15,798 nt of DNA from Pseudomonadota bacterium (GTDB lineage: Bacteria; Desulfobacterota; Desulfobacteria; Desulfobacterales; Desulfobacteraceae), in assembly GCA_018816605.1 (NCBI GenBank), contig JAHIVS010000507.1, positions 1-15,798 of the forward strand, given 5' to 3'. The notes under the pieces are model-generated. The model did not search any database and was not told where the DNA came from. It saw nothing but the letters and a program-made list of their open reading frames with translations. The position numbers and the translations under genes are program-made. This document shows, piece after piece, positions 5,163 through 12,533 of the stretch; within the stretch, counting starts at the first letter, position 1; every line of letters starts with the position of its first letter.

Positions 5163-6542
5163 ATGAAAGAAATTCTGGTTTTATCCACCCGGGCAGAAGA
5201 TTTTCATCTGATGCTGCAGGTGCTTTCAGAGGCCTGTACAGTGAGATATGCGCCTGATTTAAAAACGGCCATGGCCCTGCACATCGCTTCCCCCTTTGAC
5301 ATGATCCTATCGGAAATACCCCTCCTGGGGTCGATCCGGGAAAATCCTTTTGTCAAAACAAATCCCTTTGTCAAGCTGATTGTCCTCTGTGGCCGGAATG
5401 ATATCCGAAAGGCTGTAAAGGCTGTAAAAGAGGGGGCTGCCGGATACCTTACCTATCCCATTGAAGAAAAAGAAATCCAGTTTATGATGGATTCGGCAAA
5501 CAGAGCCCTGAGCCGGGAGTATGAGCTGGATTATTTACGGGATCATTTCTGGAAAAAAGAATGGCTCGGCATTATCCGATCCAAAAATCCCCGGATGAAA
5601 AAAGTTTTCGAGAGTATCCGGTCGGTATCCCCGACCATTGCAACCGTCTTGCTTCTCGGGGATACCGGGACGGGAAAAGGTATGCTGGCACGGCTTATTC
5701 ACTGGCATAGCCAGCGATCTGAACAGCCCTTTATTTCGGTTCACTGCGGTGCAATTCCGGATACCTTGATCGAAAGCGAGTTGTTTGGCCATGAAAAAGG
5801 GGCTTTCACCGGTGCCAACAAGCGGAAACCCGGAAAATTTGAAATGGCCCGGGGCGGTACTATTTTTCTGGACGAAATCGGAACCATTACCGCATCGGCC
5901 CAGATCAAACTGCTCCAGGTCCTCCAGGACGGCACCTTCAGCCGTCTTGGCGGGGAATCTCTTTTAAAAGCAGATGTCCGGATCATTACGGCCACCAATG
6001 CCGACCTGGGAGAGTGTGTGAAAAATGGAAGTTTCAGAAAGGATCTGTATTACCGGATCAATATTTTCCCCATTGAAATTCCACGACTCCGGGACCGTAT
6101 TGAAGATTTGCCCAATCTGACCGACCTTTTTCTGACAAACCTGAATGCCAAATACAGGAAAGGGATTCATTCTCTCCATCCTTCTGTTGTTGGGGGGTTC
6201 GGGCGGTATGAGTGGCCCGGCAACATCCGTGAACTTGAAAATATCCTCGAACGGGCGTATATACTTGAAAAATCCTCGGTACTGACATCCCAAAATTTCC
6301 CCCCGGAAATGGTGCGCAACCAGGAAAGCCTGTCCCTGTCCGGCAATATCGCGTCCTCTACCCTGGCCAGATCAAGGCAGATTGCCATTGAAACATTTGA
6401 GAGATCCTATCTTTTGACGCTTCTGGAGCAGCACCAGGGGAAAATTAATGTGTCTGCCCGGAAAGCCGGCATCACCACCCGCCAGCTGAGCCGGCTTCTG
6501 AACAAGTATGGACTGGATAAAAAAGAGTTCAAGACACAATAA
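5163..6542 (+). CDS. Sigma-54-dependent enhancer-binding regulator, degenerate receiver
   Basis: An NtrC-family activator of 459 residues. It has an N-terminal receiver-like domain (1-115), an AAA+ ATPase (about 135-370) and a Fis-type HTH at the C-terminus (about 426-451). The ATPase has Walker A GDTGTGKG at 166-173, the sigma-54 contact loop GAFTGA at 213-218, Walker B FLDEIG at 235-240 and arginine-finger region FRKDLYYRIN at 291-300. It should melt promoters bound by sigma-54 polymerase. The receiver lacks normal phosphorylation chemistry. The expected aspartate is E51 (DMILSEI), and the usual lysine of the KP motif is Y98 (YLTYPI). I chose ATG 5163, with AAAGGTG upstream, over a GTG at 5085 because homologous receivers begin with this beta strand. 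It sits between the small divergent operon and the YkgJ gene, both with sigma-54-type promoters, so local control is likely. Confidence 0.92.
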   Translation: MKEILVLSTRAEDFHLMLQVLSEACTVRYAPDLKTAMALHIASPFDMILSEIPLLGSIRENPFVKTNPFVKLIVLCGRNDIRKAVKAVKEGAAGYLTYPIEEKEIQFMMDSANRALSREYELDYLRDHFWKKEWLGIIRSKNPRMKKVFESIRSVSPTIATVLLLGDTGTGKGMLARLIHWHSQRSEQPFISVHCGAIPDTLIESELFGHEKGAFTGANKRKPGKFEMARGGTIFLDEIGTITASAQIKLLQVLQDGTFSRLGGESLLKADVRIITATNADLGECVKNGSFRKDLYYRINIFPIEIPRLRDRIEDLPNLTDLFLTNLNAKYRKGIHSLHPSVVGGFGRYEWPGNIRELENILERAYILEKSSVLTSQNFPPEMVRNQESLSLSGNIASSTLARSRQIAIETFERSYLLTLLEQHQGKINVSARKAGITTRQLSRLLNKYGLDKKEFKTQ

Positions 6543-6593
6543 ATTAGGAAAGCTCAACTTTCGGACTTCGGCTTTGGAGGAAGGGGGCAGGGT

Positions 6594-6947
6594 TCAATAC
6601 TGTGAAAATGCCTGGAGACCGAAAACCCCCCTTGCCCTATCGCACAGTCTGTTGCCGGTATTGTGTTCCCAGGACAGGCCAAAATTCCGGCAGGTGGAGG
6701 GTCTGTTTTCGTAGATGGTGCATTTGACCCTGACGCCCACACGGCCTTCCAGGGCAATGCACCGGGGGGCTGTTGTTTCGGTGCCTTTCATGCATCTTTG
6801 GGCGTTGTTTGAACAAAAAGTCATGTCAGCAGGGACCCGGCCGCCGGCGGCGCCATTGGTCTCGCCAGTGGGGACTGATACACGGAAAAAGGCACAACAG
6901 GCGCCGCAACGCTCACAGGGGCTATGTTTTGTATAAAGTTCCTGCAT
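6594..6947 (-). CDS. YkgJ-family cysteine-cluster protein
   Basis: A 117-residue protein that is 8% cysteine, with the CxxCxxCC signature at C11, C14, C17 and C18 (CERCGACC). Further cysteines are C45, C52, C63, C76, C86 and C102. The family's ending IYENRPSTCRNFG is at 78-90. Proteins of this group are small cytoplasmic putative zinc or iron-sulfur cluster binders of unsettled function. The ATG at 6947 is preceded by AAGAGG about six bases upstream. The gene converges on the sigma-54 activator with only 51 bases between stop codons, and no strong terminator is evident in the gap. A sigma-54-type promoter lies 50-64 bases upstream, so it may be a target of the neighbouring activator. It could also be a maturation or metal-handling partner for the radical SAM enzyme, which is inference. 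Confidence 0.88.
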   Translation of the reverse strand: MQELYTKHSPCERCGACCAFFRVSVPTGETNGAAGGRVPADMTFCSNNAQRCMKGTETTAPRCIALEGRVGVRVKCTIYENRPSTCRNFGLSWEHNTGNRLCDRARGVFGLQAFSQY

Positions 6948-6995
6948 ATCCGACCTCTTGAATCAAACACCATTGTTTCGTCATCATAAAGTTGC

Positions 6996-7011
6996 AGCAC
7001 TAACCATGCCA
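6996..7011 (-). promoter_or_regulatory. Sigma-54-type (-24/-12) promoter of the YkgJ-family gene
   Basis: The minus strand reads TGGCATGGTTAGTGCT. It matches TGGCACG-N4-TTGC at 9 of 11 defined positions, and GG and GC are ten bases apart. Transcription would start near 6985, giving a 38-base leader before the ATG at 6947. Confidence 0.6.
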
Positions 7012-7111
7012 CATTGGTTAACTATCTGAATTTATGATAATTATACATAATTTATAAAATGGTTGCCCCAGTGGGCGGAATACAACCAGACCCCTGATGT
7101 CCGAATTTCAT

Positions 7112-7126
7112 ACCGGGAATCCCGGT
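7112..7126. promoter_or_regulatory. Perfect 15-bp palindrome, possible activator site
   Basis: ACCGGGA-A-TCCCGGT is a perfect inverted repeat. It lies 127-141 bases upstream of the predicted YkgJ transcription start, a usual distance for a sigma-54 activator site. Its sequence differs from the CAGGA-N9-TCCTG pair near 4344, so a shared regulator is not shown. Confidence 0.3.
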
Positions 7127-7241
7127 CCGGTTCCTTGCTTTTTTTTCCCATGGGGAAGAAGATCCGGCAGTTCCATATAGTTTTTTTCTATCCTTCTCCT
7201 ATGTTTTTACTGATATTTTGAATTTGATTCTCTTTGCCATT

Positions 7242-7256
7242 CCTATTAGTGATAGG
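7242..7256. promoter_or_regulatory. CCTAT-N5-ATAGG palindrome upstream of the operon
   Basis: CCTAT at 7242-7246 and ATAGG at 7252-7256 form an inverted repeat 82 bases before the first start codon of the right-hand operon. It overlaps the only weak sigma-70 -10 candidate, where a repressor could act. The family of regulator cannot be named. Confidence 0.3.
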
Positions 7257-7337
7257 CCCATGGCTTAGGGAAACCTGATCCATGATCCGGATTTTTTTAA
7301 GGTCTGATTTGTAAATTCAGATAGAGGAGACATTAAA

Positions 7338-7508
7338 ATGACCAATGAATATGAATCCAATTGGAAGCTGCCCTGGATCATCGAAACCTCGGGAGCCGTG
7401 ATCGTGGGCGGGGAATCCTGTGTGGGAGAACGGGGTGTCCCGAATCTGACCGAAGATACCGGTCAATTGAAAACACGGATACAAGCCTTTATCGAGCAGC
7501 TTGGATAA
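7338..7508 (+). CDS. 56-residue internal-deletion remnant of a 2-hydroxyacyl-CoA dehydratase-family protein
   Basis: This short gene has its own ribosome binding site (GAGGAG) and ATG. Residues 10-33 (WIIETSGAVIVGGESCVGERG region) match the part of the dehydratase/benzoyl-CoA-reductase family that corresponds to residues 259-284 of the next protein, with C28 at the place of C275. Residues 43-56 (GQLKTRIQAFIEQLG) match the extreme C-terminus of the same family (GQLETRIEAFLEMLA next door). About 80 residues between these two blocks are missing, and so is the whole N-terminal part. It is therefore either a decayed second paralogue or a preserved miniature protein. It lies 12 bases before the full-length gene and is in the same frame, separated by one TAA stop. 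Catalysis on its own is unlikely. A role in cluster handling or complex formation is possible but unproven. Confidence 0.6.
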   Translation: MTNEYESNWKLPWIIETSGAVIVGGESCVGERGVPNLTEDTGQLKTRIQAFIEQLG

Positions 7509-7520
7509 AGGCGGGTCTGT

Positions 7521-8681
7521 ATGGGAAAACGACTTCCAGAACGATTGTTTGACCAGGGGTACCAGAAAGCCATGGAGGACCGGGTTTATGCCCGGGCAAT
7601 TGAACAAAGTGCCCGGGGCCGGAAAATTGTGGGGCTTTATTGTGCCTTTACCCCCAAGGAGATCGTGGCGGCAGCCGGCGCCATCCCGGTATCTCTTTGT
7701 TCCGGCAGTGAAGATTCGTTTCCAGCCGGGGAAAAACATCTGCCGGCCAACCTGTGTCCGTTGATCAAATCCAGTTACGGCCATGCTGTGGCCGATACCT
7801 GCCCCTATTTTCATATGGCCGATTTTCTTCTGGCCGATGCCACCTGTGACGGGAAGAAAAAAATGTTTGAGCTGCTGCCCCGGATAAAGCCCCTTCACCT
7901 GCTGTTGCTGCCCCAGAGCGCGGTCCCGGAAGTAAGCCTTGTGTCCTGGAAAAAAGAGCTGTTCCGCATGGCAGCGTTTCTGGAAAAGATGACCCAAAAC
8001 ACCATCACCCAGGATGCGCTTGAACAGCAGATAGACCTGTACAATCGGCTGCGCCGCACCATTGAAGCGGTGTATGCGCTCAATACCGGCAGGGTGCCAC
8101 TGGCGTTCGGGTCTGAGATTGCAGTGATCACGGCCATGGGCGGATTTGAAACCGATCTTGCCGTCCGCATTCAGGAAATGGAATCGGCCATGGAGATGAT
8201 TGCTGAACGGGCATTGTCCCCCTCTTTTCCTGACCAGATGAAGGATCGACCCAGGATACTTTTGACCGGCTGCCCCACCACCAATAAGAAGGTGCTGCAT
8301 CTGATCGAAGCCACAGGGGGGGTGGTGGTGGCCATGGAAACCTGTGGGGGGCTGAAATCCAACAGCAGGCAGGTAAGCCAGGGACAAGACCCCATCCATT
8401 CCCTGGCCCAAAAATACCTTTCCATTGCCTGTGCCTGCATGAGTCCCAACCGGAAACGGCTTGATTTGATTTCAGATCTCATCACGGCCTATCGGGTGGA
8501 CGGGGTCATTGACCTGACCTGGAATGCCTGTCACACCTATAATGTGGAGGCCTTCCAGGTCAGGGAGTTTGTCCAGGAAAAATGTGAGACCCCCTATCTC
8601 CAGATCCTCACCGATTATTCCCAGAATGATATTGGCCAGCTTGAAACACGGATAGAGGCTTTTCTTGAAATGCTGGCCTGA
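7521..8681 (+). CDS. Double-cubane-cluster-type protein of the 2-hydroxyacyl-CoA dehydratase family
   Basis: A 386-residue full-length protein of the HgdB/BcrB-like family, closest in motifs to YjiM and double-cubane cluster proteins. Supporting blocks are NLCPLIKSSYG (78-86), CPYF (94-97), ATCDGKKKMFELL (107-119), TGCP (249-252), ETCGGLKSN (273-281), CACMSPN (304-310) and ACHTYNVE (336-343). Of eleven cysteines, C79, C94, C109, C251, C275, C304 and C337 sit in conserved blocks and are candidate iron-sulfur ligands. Known double-cubane proteins are homodimers that receive very low-potential electrons from an ATP-hydrolysing activase and reduce small molecules in vitro. A normal dehydratase needs two different full-length subunits. 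Only one is present here, which fits the double-cubane type. The activase is encoded at 13573. AAGGCGG just before the ATG overlaps the end of the mini-gene, so the two are co-translated neighbours. The natural substrate is unknown. Confidence 0.87.
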   Translation: MGKRLPERLFDQGYQKAMEDRVYARAIEQSARGRKIVGLYCAFTPKEIVAAAGAIPVSLCSGSEDSFPAGEKHLPANLCPLIKSSYGHAVADTCPYFHMADFLLADATCDGKKKMFELLPRIKPLHLLLLPQSAVPEVSLVSWKKELFRMAAFLEKMTQNTITQDALEQQIDLYNRLRRTIEAVYALNTGRVPLAFGSEIAVITAMGGFETDLAVRIQEMESAMEMIAERALSPSFPDQMKDRPRILLTGCPTTNKKVLHLIEATGGVVVAMETCGGLKSNSRQVSQGQDPIHSLAQKYLSIACACMSPNRKRLDLISDLITAYRVDGVIDLTWNACHTYNVEAFQVREFVQEKCETPYLQILTDYSQNDIGQLETRIEAFLEMLA

Positions 8682-8741
8682 ATATTTTTTTACGATAAGA
8701 ATCAATTGGATAAAACACTATAAATTTAAAAGGAAAAACAA

Positions 8742-9848
8742 ATGAGGAAATGGTATTTGGTAACAATGCTGGTAATGCTGGTCTGTCTTGCGGCAGGATT
8801 CTGTTTTGCAGGGCCTTCCAAGGCCTATCGCATTGGGATGGTGACCCCCACGCTTTCTGCCAGTGAAGATGAATTCAGGGGGGCGGTCAGGGTATCCCGG
8901 AAATATCCCGGCTTGATCCAGCACATTGTGTTGCCGGAAAATTATCAGGAAGAGCAGGAAACTGCCATTACCCAGATCCTGAGTCTGGGGGATCAGGCAG
9001 ATATCAAGGCTGTTGTCATTGCAGCCGGCTATTCCGGTATCCTGCCGGCCATCCAGAAACTCAAGGCCAAACGGCCGGACATGGTTGTGATCACGGCTCC
9101 CATCTGGGATGACCCGGACATGATGGCCAAATATATTGATCTGTGCCTGGATACCGATTGGGTAAGACGGGGCATCACCATTCCTGAAAAGGCTCAGAAA
9201 ATGGGGGCCAAAACATTTATTCACTATTCGTTTCCCACCCACATGGCCAAGGAAGTCCTGGCCAAAAGGCGGGACACCATGCAGGCCACCTGTGAACGCC
9301 TGGGGATGAAATTTGTCAGCCTGAACACACCTGATCCCAAGACCGGGGCCGGCTCAACTCCCATGCTCCAGTTCCTGGCAGAAGATATTCCCCGGCAGAT
9401 TGCAAAATACGGAAAAGATACCTGTATTTTCGGCACCAATTGTCCCATGCAGGATATCATCATTGCAAAGGCCCTGGAACTCAAATTCATCATGGCAGAG
9501 CAATGTTGCCCAACGCCCACCCAGGGGTTTCCCGCAGCCATGGAACTTGAAATTTCGGAAAAAGATGCAGGTGATTTCGATAAAATAAATGCCATGATTA
9601 CCCAGAAGGCAGCAGCGGCCGGCTGCACAGGCCGTTTGTCCACCTGGCCCGTGCCTGTGGGCTATTTCTTCCCTGAATTTTCAACTGAAGTGGCCATGCG
9701 AATGATTGAAGGAACACTGGGGGACGTGAGCATTGAAAGTCTTTCCCCCCTGGCCAGGCAAGTGGCTGGTGTGGATGTTTACTTTGAGAAGATGAAGCCC
9801 AATCTGGATAATTACTACCTTATTGTCATGGATTCTGTGTTTTATTAA
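8742..9848 (+). CDS. DUF3798-type periplasmic substrate-binding protein
   Basis: A 368-residue secreted protein. Residues 1-23 form a Sec signal peptide (basic start MRK, hydrophobic core, likely cut after CFA). No good lipobox is seen, so it is probably a soluble periplasmic protein. The mature part has a type I periplasmic-binding look, with alternating beta-alpha segments such as YRIGMVTPTLSASEDEF (29-45), ADIKAVVIAAGYSG and RPDMVVITAPIWDD, and matches what I recall of DUF3798. It should capture a small molecule and hand it to the ABC transporter encoded downstream. It sits 60 bases after the double-cubane protein gene, with AAGGAA before the ATG, and begins the transport part of the operon. 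Several cysteines remain in the mature protein (including CC in the EQCCPTP region), which is unusual for a periplasmic protein and may suit an anaerobe. Ligand identity is unknown. Confidence 0.83.
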   Translation: MRKWYLVTMLVMLVCLAAGFCFAGPSKAYRIGMVTPTLSASEDEFRGAVRVSRKYPGLIQHIVLPENYQEEQETAITQILSLGDQADIKAVVIAAGYSGILPAIQKLKAKRPDMVVITAPIWDDPDMMAKYIDLCLDTDWVRRGITIPEKAQKMGAKTFIHYSFPTHMAKEVLAKRRDTMQATCERLGMKFVSLNTPDPKTGAGSTPMLQFLAEDIPRQIAKYGKDTCIFGTNCPMQDIIIAKALELKFIMAEQCCPTPTQGFPAAMELEISEKDAGDFDKINAMITQKAAAAGCTGRLSTWPVPVGYFFPEFSTEVAMRMIEGTLGDVSIESLSPLARQVAGVDVYFEKMKPNLDNYYLIVMDSVFY

Positions 9849-9860
9849 CAGAGGAAAAAA

Positions 9861-9905
9861 ATGAAGAGACGCAAAATGAAGAAACGCTGTCAAAACAATG
9901 CTTGA
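9861..9905 (+). CDS. 14-codon basic leader overlapping the ABC ATPase start
   Basis: After GAGGA (9851-9855), an ATG opens a 14-codon frame, MKRRKMKKRCQNNA, whose TGA lies inside the first codons of the ATPase gene (ATGCTTGA). The ATPase has no ribosome binding site of its own. Ribosomes finishing this leader could restart at 9898, so translational coupling is the likely purpose. The peptide itself may have no function. Confidence 0.45.
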   Translation: MKRRKMKKRCQNNA

Positions 9906-11514
9906 GCTTCGCAGCATCAGCAAGGTATACGGCAGTTTTTCCGCCTTAAAATCGGTTGACCTCAGCCTTTGCCCCGGTGAGATCGCAGGTCTTGTCGGGG
10001 TGAATGGTTCCGGGAAAACCACTCTGCTGAATATTCTTTCCGGACACCGGGTGATCCAGGATACCGGCGGCCACGGGGGAACCTTTCTTTTTGAAAATAA
10101 ATTAAGAAAGTTCATGAACCCGGGCCAGGCCATCACTGCCGGCATCGGCATGGTGCACCAGGAATTTGCATTGATGCCCGGCCTGAGTGTGGCAGACAAT
10201 ATCTGCCTGTCCAGGGAGTGTGTTTATCCCTGGTCTGAACGTTTTTTGGGCCACGATCTCGGCTGCATCAACCGATCGGCGAACAGGCAAAAGGCATCAA
10301 AGATTCTACAAGAGATAGGAATCGACCTGGACCCGGATCTTAGGGCAGGGGATCTGAGCGTGGCCCTGAAACAATTTGTGGAGCTTGCCAGGGAGGTCAA
10401 CCGCCAGGGGCTCAAACTTTTGCTCCTGGACGAACCCACGGCAGTGCTAGGGGCAGAAGATGCCCTTAAAATGGTGGCTGCCGTCAAGGCGATCGCCGCC
10501 CAAGGGATCGGGGTTGTCTATGTGTCCCACAGGCTTGGGGAGGTGCTGGCCTGCTGTGATACCATCACCATTCTTCGCAACGGACAGGTTGAGGCGTGTG
10601 TCCAAAATGATCCGGCCCATTCAGATAAGATGGGTTCCCATCCAGGCGGTTTGGACAAACTCAAGGCCCTGTCCCTTTCCATGACCGGCAAATCCATTAA
10701 AAAGATCCGCAGGTCGCCCATGGGGCAGGCCAAGAAAAAGGCGCTTACCCTTTCTTCTTTTTCAGTGGACAAACCAGGGGATTGCCTGGAAAATCTCACC
10801 CTGGATATTTTTCAGGGGGAAATTCTCGGCATCACCAGCCTGTCCGGCCATGGCAGAACCGCCATCGGTCCCGGGATCATGGGGCTTTTTCCTGCCAGAG
10901 GGAAGATGGAAATCAATGGAACCCCTGTCCTGTCCTTTGACCCCTTGGGCATGATACAAAAAAACATCTGGATGCTTCCCGAAGACCGCTCAAACCATGG
11001 ACTTCTCCTGGATCATTCGCTTGTGGAAAACATGACCTTTGCCGCCATCCAGGCAAAGGCGCGATTTGTAAAAAAAAGAGTGTTCCCCTTTCTCAAGTTT
11101 CCTTTTTTCAGTTTTCCGGATCAAAAACAATGCCAGGCCTATGCCAGAACCTGTCAAGAGACCCTGGACATTGATTGCCGGTCTGTTTTTCAGAAAGCCT
11201 GTGAACTGAGCGGGGGCAACCAGCAAAAGGTCTGCATTGCCAGCGCCCTGTCCATGAATCCCGGTATATTATTTGCCACCGATCCCACCCGGGGAATTGA
11301 TATGGCTGCCAAGGAAGCGATCCTGGGTCTCTTGATCCAGGCCCACAAAACCCATGGCATGACCCTTGTTGTCAGCTCCGGGGAAATCGATGAACTCAGA
11401 CGGATCTGCGACCGCATTGCCGTTTTGTACCAGGGCCGCCTTTTTGATGTCCTGACCCCTGACCAGAGCGAGGCGGCCTTTTTTCTGGCCTGTTCCGGGA
11501 TGCATGCGCCATGA
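9898..11514 (+). CDS. Two-domain ABC transporter ATPase (RbsA/NupO-like)
   Basis: A 538-residue cytoplasmic ATPase with two fused nucleotide-binding domains, as in carbohydrate and nucleoside importers. Domain 1 has Walker A GVNGSGKT (34-41), Q-loop Q88, a degenerate signature LSVALKQ (153-159), Walker B LLLLDEP (174-180) and the H-loop histidine H211. Domain 2 has a degenerate Walker A (LSGHGRTA, 315-322), a standard signature LSGGNQQ (437-443) and Walker B ending in TDP (461-463). One good composite ATP site should form from Walker A of domain 1 and the signature of domain 2. The second site is probably inactive, a common pattern in this class. It overlaps the first permease by four bases (ATGA). 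No Shine-Dalgarno lies before its ATG, so coupling to the 14-codon leader is likely. It powers uptake through the two permeases that follow. Confidence 0.93.
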   Translation: MLELRSISKVYGSFSALKSVDLSLCPGEIAGLVGVNGSGKTTLLNILSGHRVIQDTGGHGGTFLFENKLRKFMNPGQAITAGIGMVHQEFALMPGLSVADNICLSRECVYPWSERFLGHDLGCINRSANRQKASKILQEIGIDLDPDLRAGDLSVALKQFVELAREVNRQGLKLLLLDEPTAVLGAEDALKMVAAVKAIAAQGIGVVYVSHRLGEVLACCDTITILRNGQVEACVQNDPAHSDKMGSHPGGLDKLKALSLSMTGKSIKKIRRSPMGQAKKKALTLSSFSVDKPGDCLENLTLDIFQGEILGITSLSGHGRTAIGPGIMGLFPARGKMEINGTPVLSFDPLGMIQKNIWMLPEDRSNHGLLLDHSLVENMTFAAIQAKARFVKKRVFPFLKFPFFSFPDQKQCQAYARTCQETLDIDCRSVFQKACELSGGNQQKVCIASALSMNPGILFATDPTRGIDMAAKEAILGLLIQAHKTHGMTLVVSSGEIDELRRICDRIAVLYQGRLFDVLTPDQSEAAFFLACSGMHAP

Positions 11515-12533
11515 TACAGATTCCCCAGATCATTATCATTTGCTTTCTTGTCCTGCTGACGGGCCTTGCCATCCATCTTGAGATCTCCATGGCCTGGATC
11601 ATCAGGGATGCCCTGGTCCGCCTGGTCATGAACGGTGTGTTGGTGCTATCCCTGGTTCCCATGCTTCGGGCCGGGATCGGCATTAACTTCGGTCTTCCCG
11701 TGGGCGTGGTGGCCGGGCTTCTGGGCTTGTGCATCAGTGTCGACCAGGGTTTCAAAGGGCTTTGGGGATTGTCAGCAGCAATGGGGGCGGCCAGTGTTTT
11801 TGCCCTTGTGCTGGGGGGCGGGTATGCCGCAATTTTGAACCGGGTAAAGGGCCGTGAAGAGATCACCGCCACTTTTGTGGGATTTTCCTTTATCCCGCTT
11901 ATGAATTTCTTCTGGGCCACGGCCCCTTTTTCCAATCCCGGCATGCTCTGGCCCATCGGCGGCGAGGGGCTGCGGCCGGTGATTGGACTAAAAAGCTATT
12001 TTGCCAAGTCCTTGAATCATCTGTGGATGGTTGAGGCAGGGGAGATGAAAATTCCCTTTGGCCTGTTGCTGTTTTTTGCTGTCCTGTGTCTGGTTCTGGT
12101 CCTGTTTTTCCGTACAAATTTCGGCCGGGCCATGACGGCCGTGGGGGAAAATCAGAATTTTTCCAGGCTTTCTGGCATCAATATCTTGTCCCTAAGGACC
12201 TGGGCCATTATCCTGTCCACCCTCATTGCCGCCCTGGGGATATGCGTCTATGCCCAGAGCTACGGGTTTATGGAACTTTACGATGCACCGTTGATGATGG
12301 CTTTCCCGGCAGCCTCCGCCATTCTGGTGGGGGGCAGTATGGGCCGCCATACCCGTATGGCCCATGTGGTCGTGGGCACGTTTTTGTTCCAGACCACCTA
12401 TTTGATTTCAGGGCCCATTGCCAATGAACTGATGCTGCCCGAGGTGGCGGAAATTTTCAGGCTGATGATTACCAATGGCATTATTCTCTATGCCCTGCTC
12501 TACGAAGGGGGGAAAAACAATGCCAGATTTTAA
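11511..12533 (+). CDS. ABC transporter permease 1 (BPD_transp_2 type)
   Basis: A 340-residue inner-membrane protein with roughly eight to ten hydrophobic segments, beginning with one at about 5-22. The cytoplasmic coupling region includes GENQNFSRLSGIN (212-224), typical of sugar and nucleoside permeases of the RbsC/YufP group (AVGxNxxAARxxGI). NRVKGREEITATFVG (110-124) is the second typical loop. It forms a heterodimeric channel with the next gene product. The two share PM/IR-type RAGxGIN at about 53-60 and NRVKxRE near 110, so they are paralogues from an old duplication. Its ATG overlaps the ATPase stop (ATGA), and the gene in turn overlaps the second permease by 14 bases, showing tight translational coupling. 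The permeases do not reveal the substrate. Confidence 0.9.
   Translation: MIQIPQIIIICFLVLLTGLAIHLEISMAWIIRDALVRLVMNGVLVLSLVPMLRAGIGINFGLPVGVVAGLLGLCISVDQGFKGLWGLSAAMGAASVFALVLGGGYAAILNRVKGREEITATFVGFSFIPLMNFFWATAPFSNPGMLWPIGGEGLRPVIGLKSYFAKSLNHLWMVEAGEMKIPFGLLLFFAVLCLVLVLFFRTNFGRAMTAVGENQNFSRLSGINILSLRTWAIILSTLIAALGICVYAQSYGFMELYDAPLMMAFPAASAILVGGSMGRHTRMAHVVVGTFLFQTTYLISGPIANELMLPEVAEIFRLMITNGIILYALLYEGGKNNARF

Larger units (their letters stand above)
6948..7337. other. Intergenic region between YkgJ gene and the double-cubane/ABC operon
   Basis: This 390-base stretch has no convincing gene. It contains the leftward sigma-54-type promoter, an AT-rich block (7030-7059), a perfect palindrome at 7112-7126, a T- and pyrimidine-rich stretch (7180-7210), a palindrome at 7242-7256, and the ribosome binding site GAGGAG at 7324-7329. 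No confident promoter for the right-hand operon stands out. The best weak candidate is TTGATT (7224-7229) followed 17 bases later by TAGTGA (7247-7252). Confidence 0.6.

Noticed and set aside
7278..7298. GATCC...GGATT followed by seven T as a possible attenuator
   Set aside because: The stem is only about five weak base pairs, too unstable to call a terminator.
7506..7523. Frameshift or nonsense mutation splitting one dehydratase gene
   Set aside because: The mini-gene and the full gene share the frame with only a TAA between. But the mini-gene matches the C-terminal part of the family and the next gene is complete from its N-terminus, so they are not two halves of one protein.
7317..8411. 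A 364-codon open frame on the minus strand
   Set aside because: It lies opposite the mini-gene and the double-cubane protein gene. It is composition-driven, has no family motif, and the plus-strand genes have clear conserved blocks and ribosome sites.
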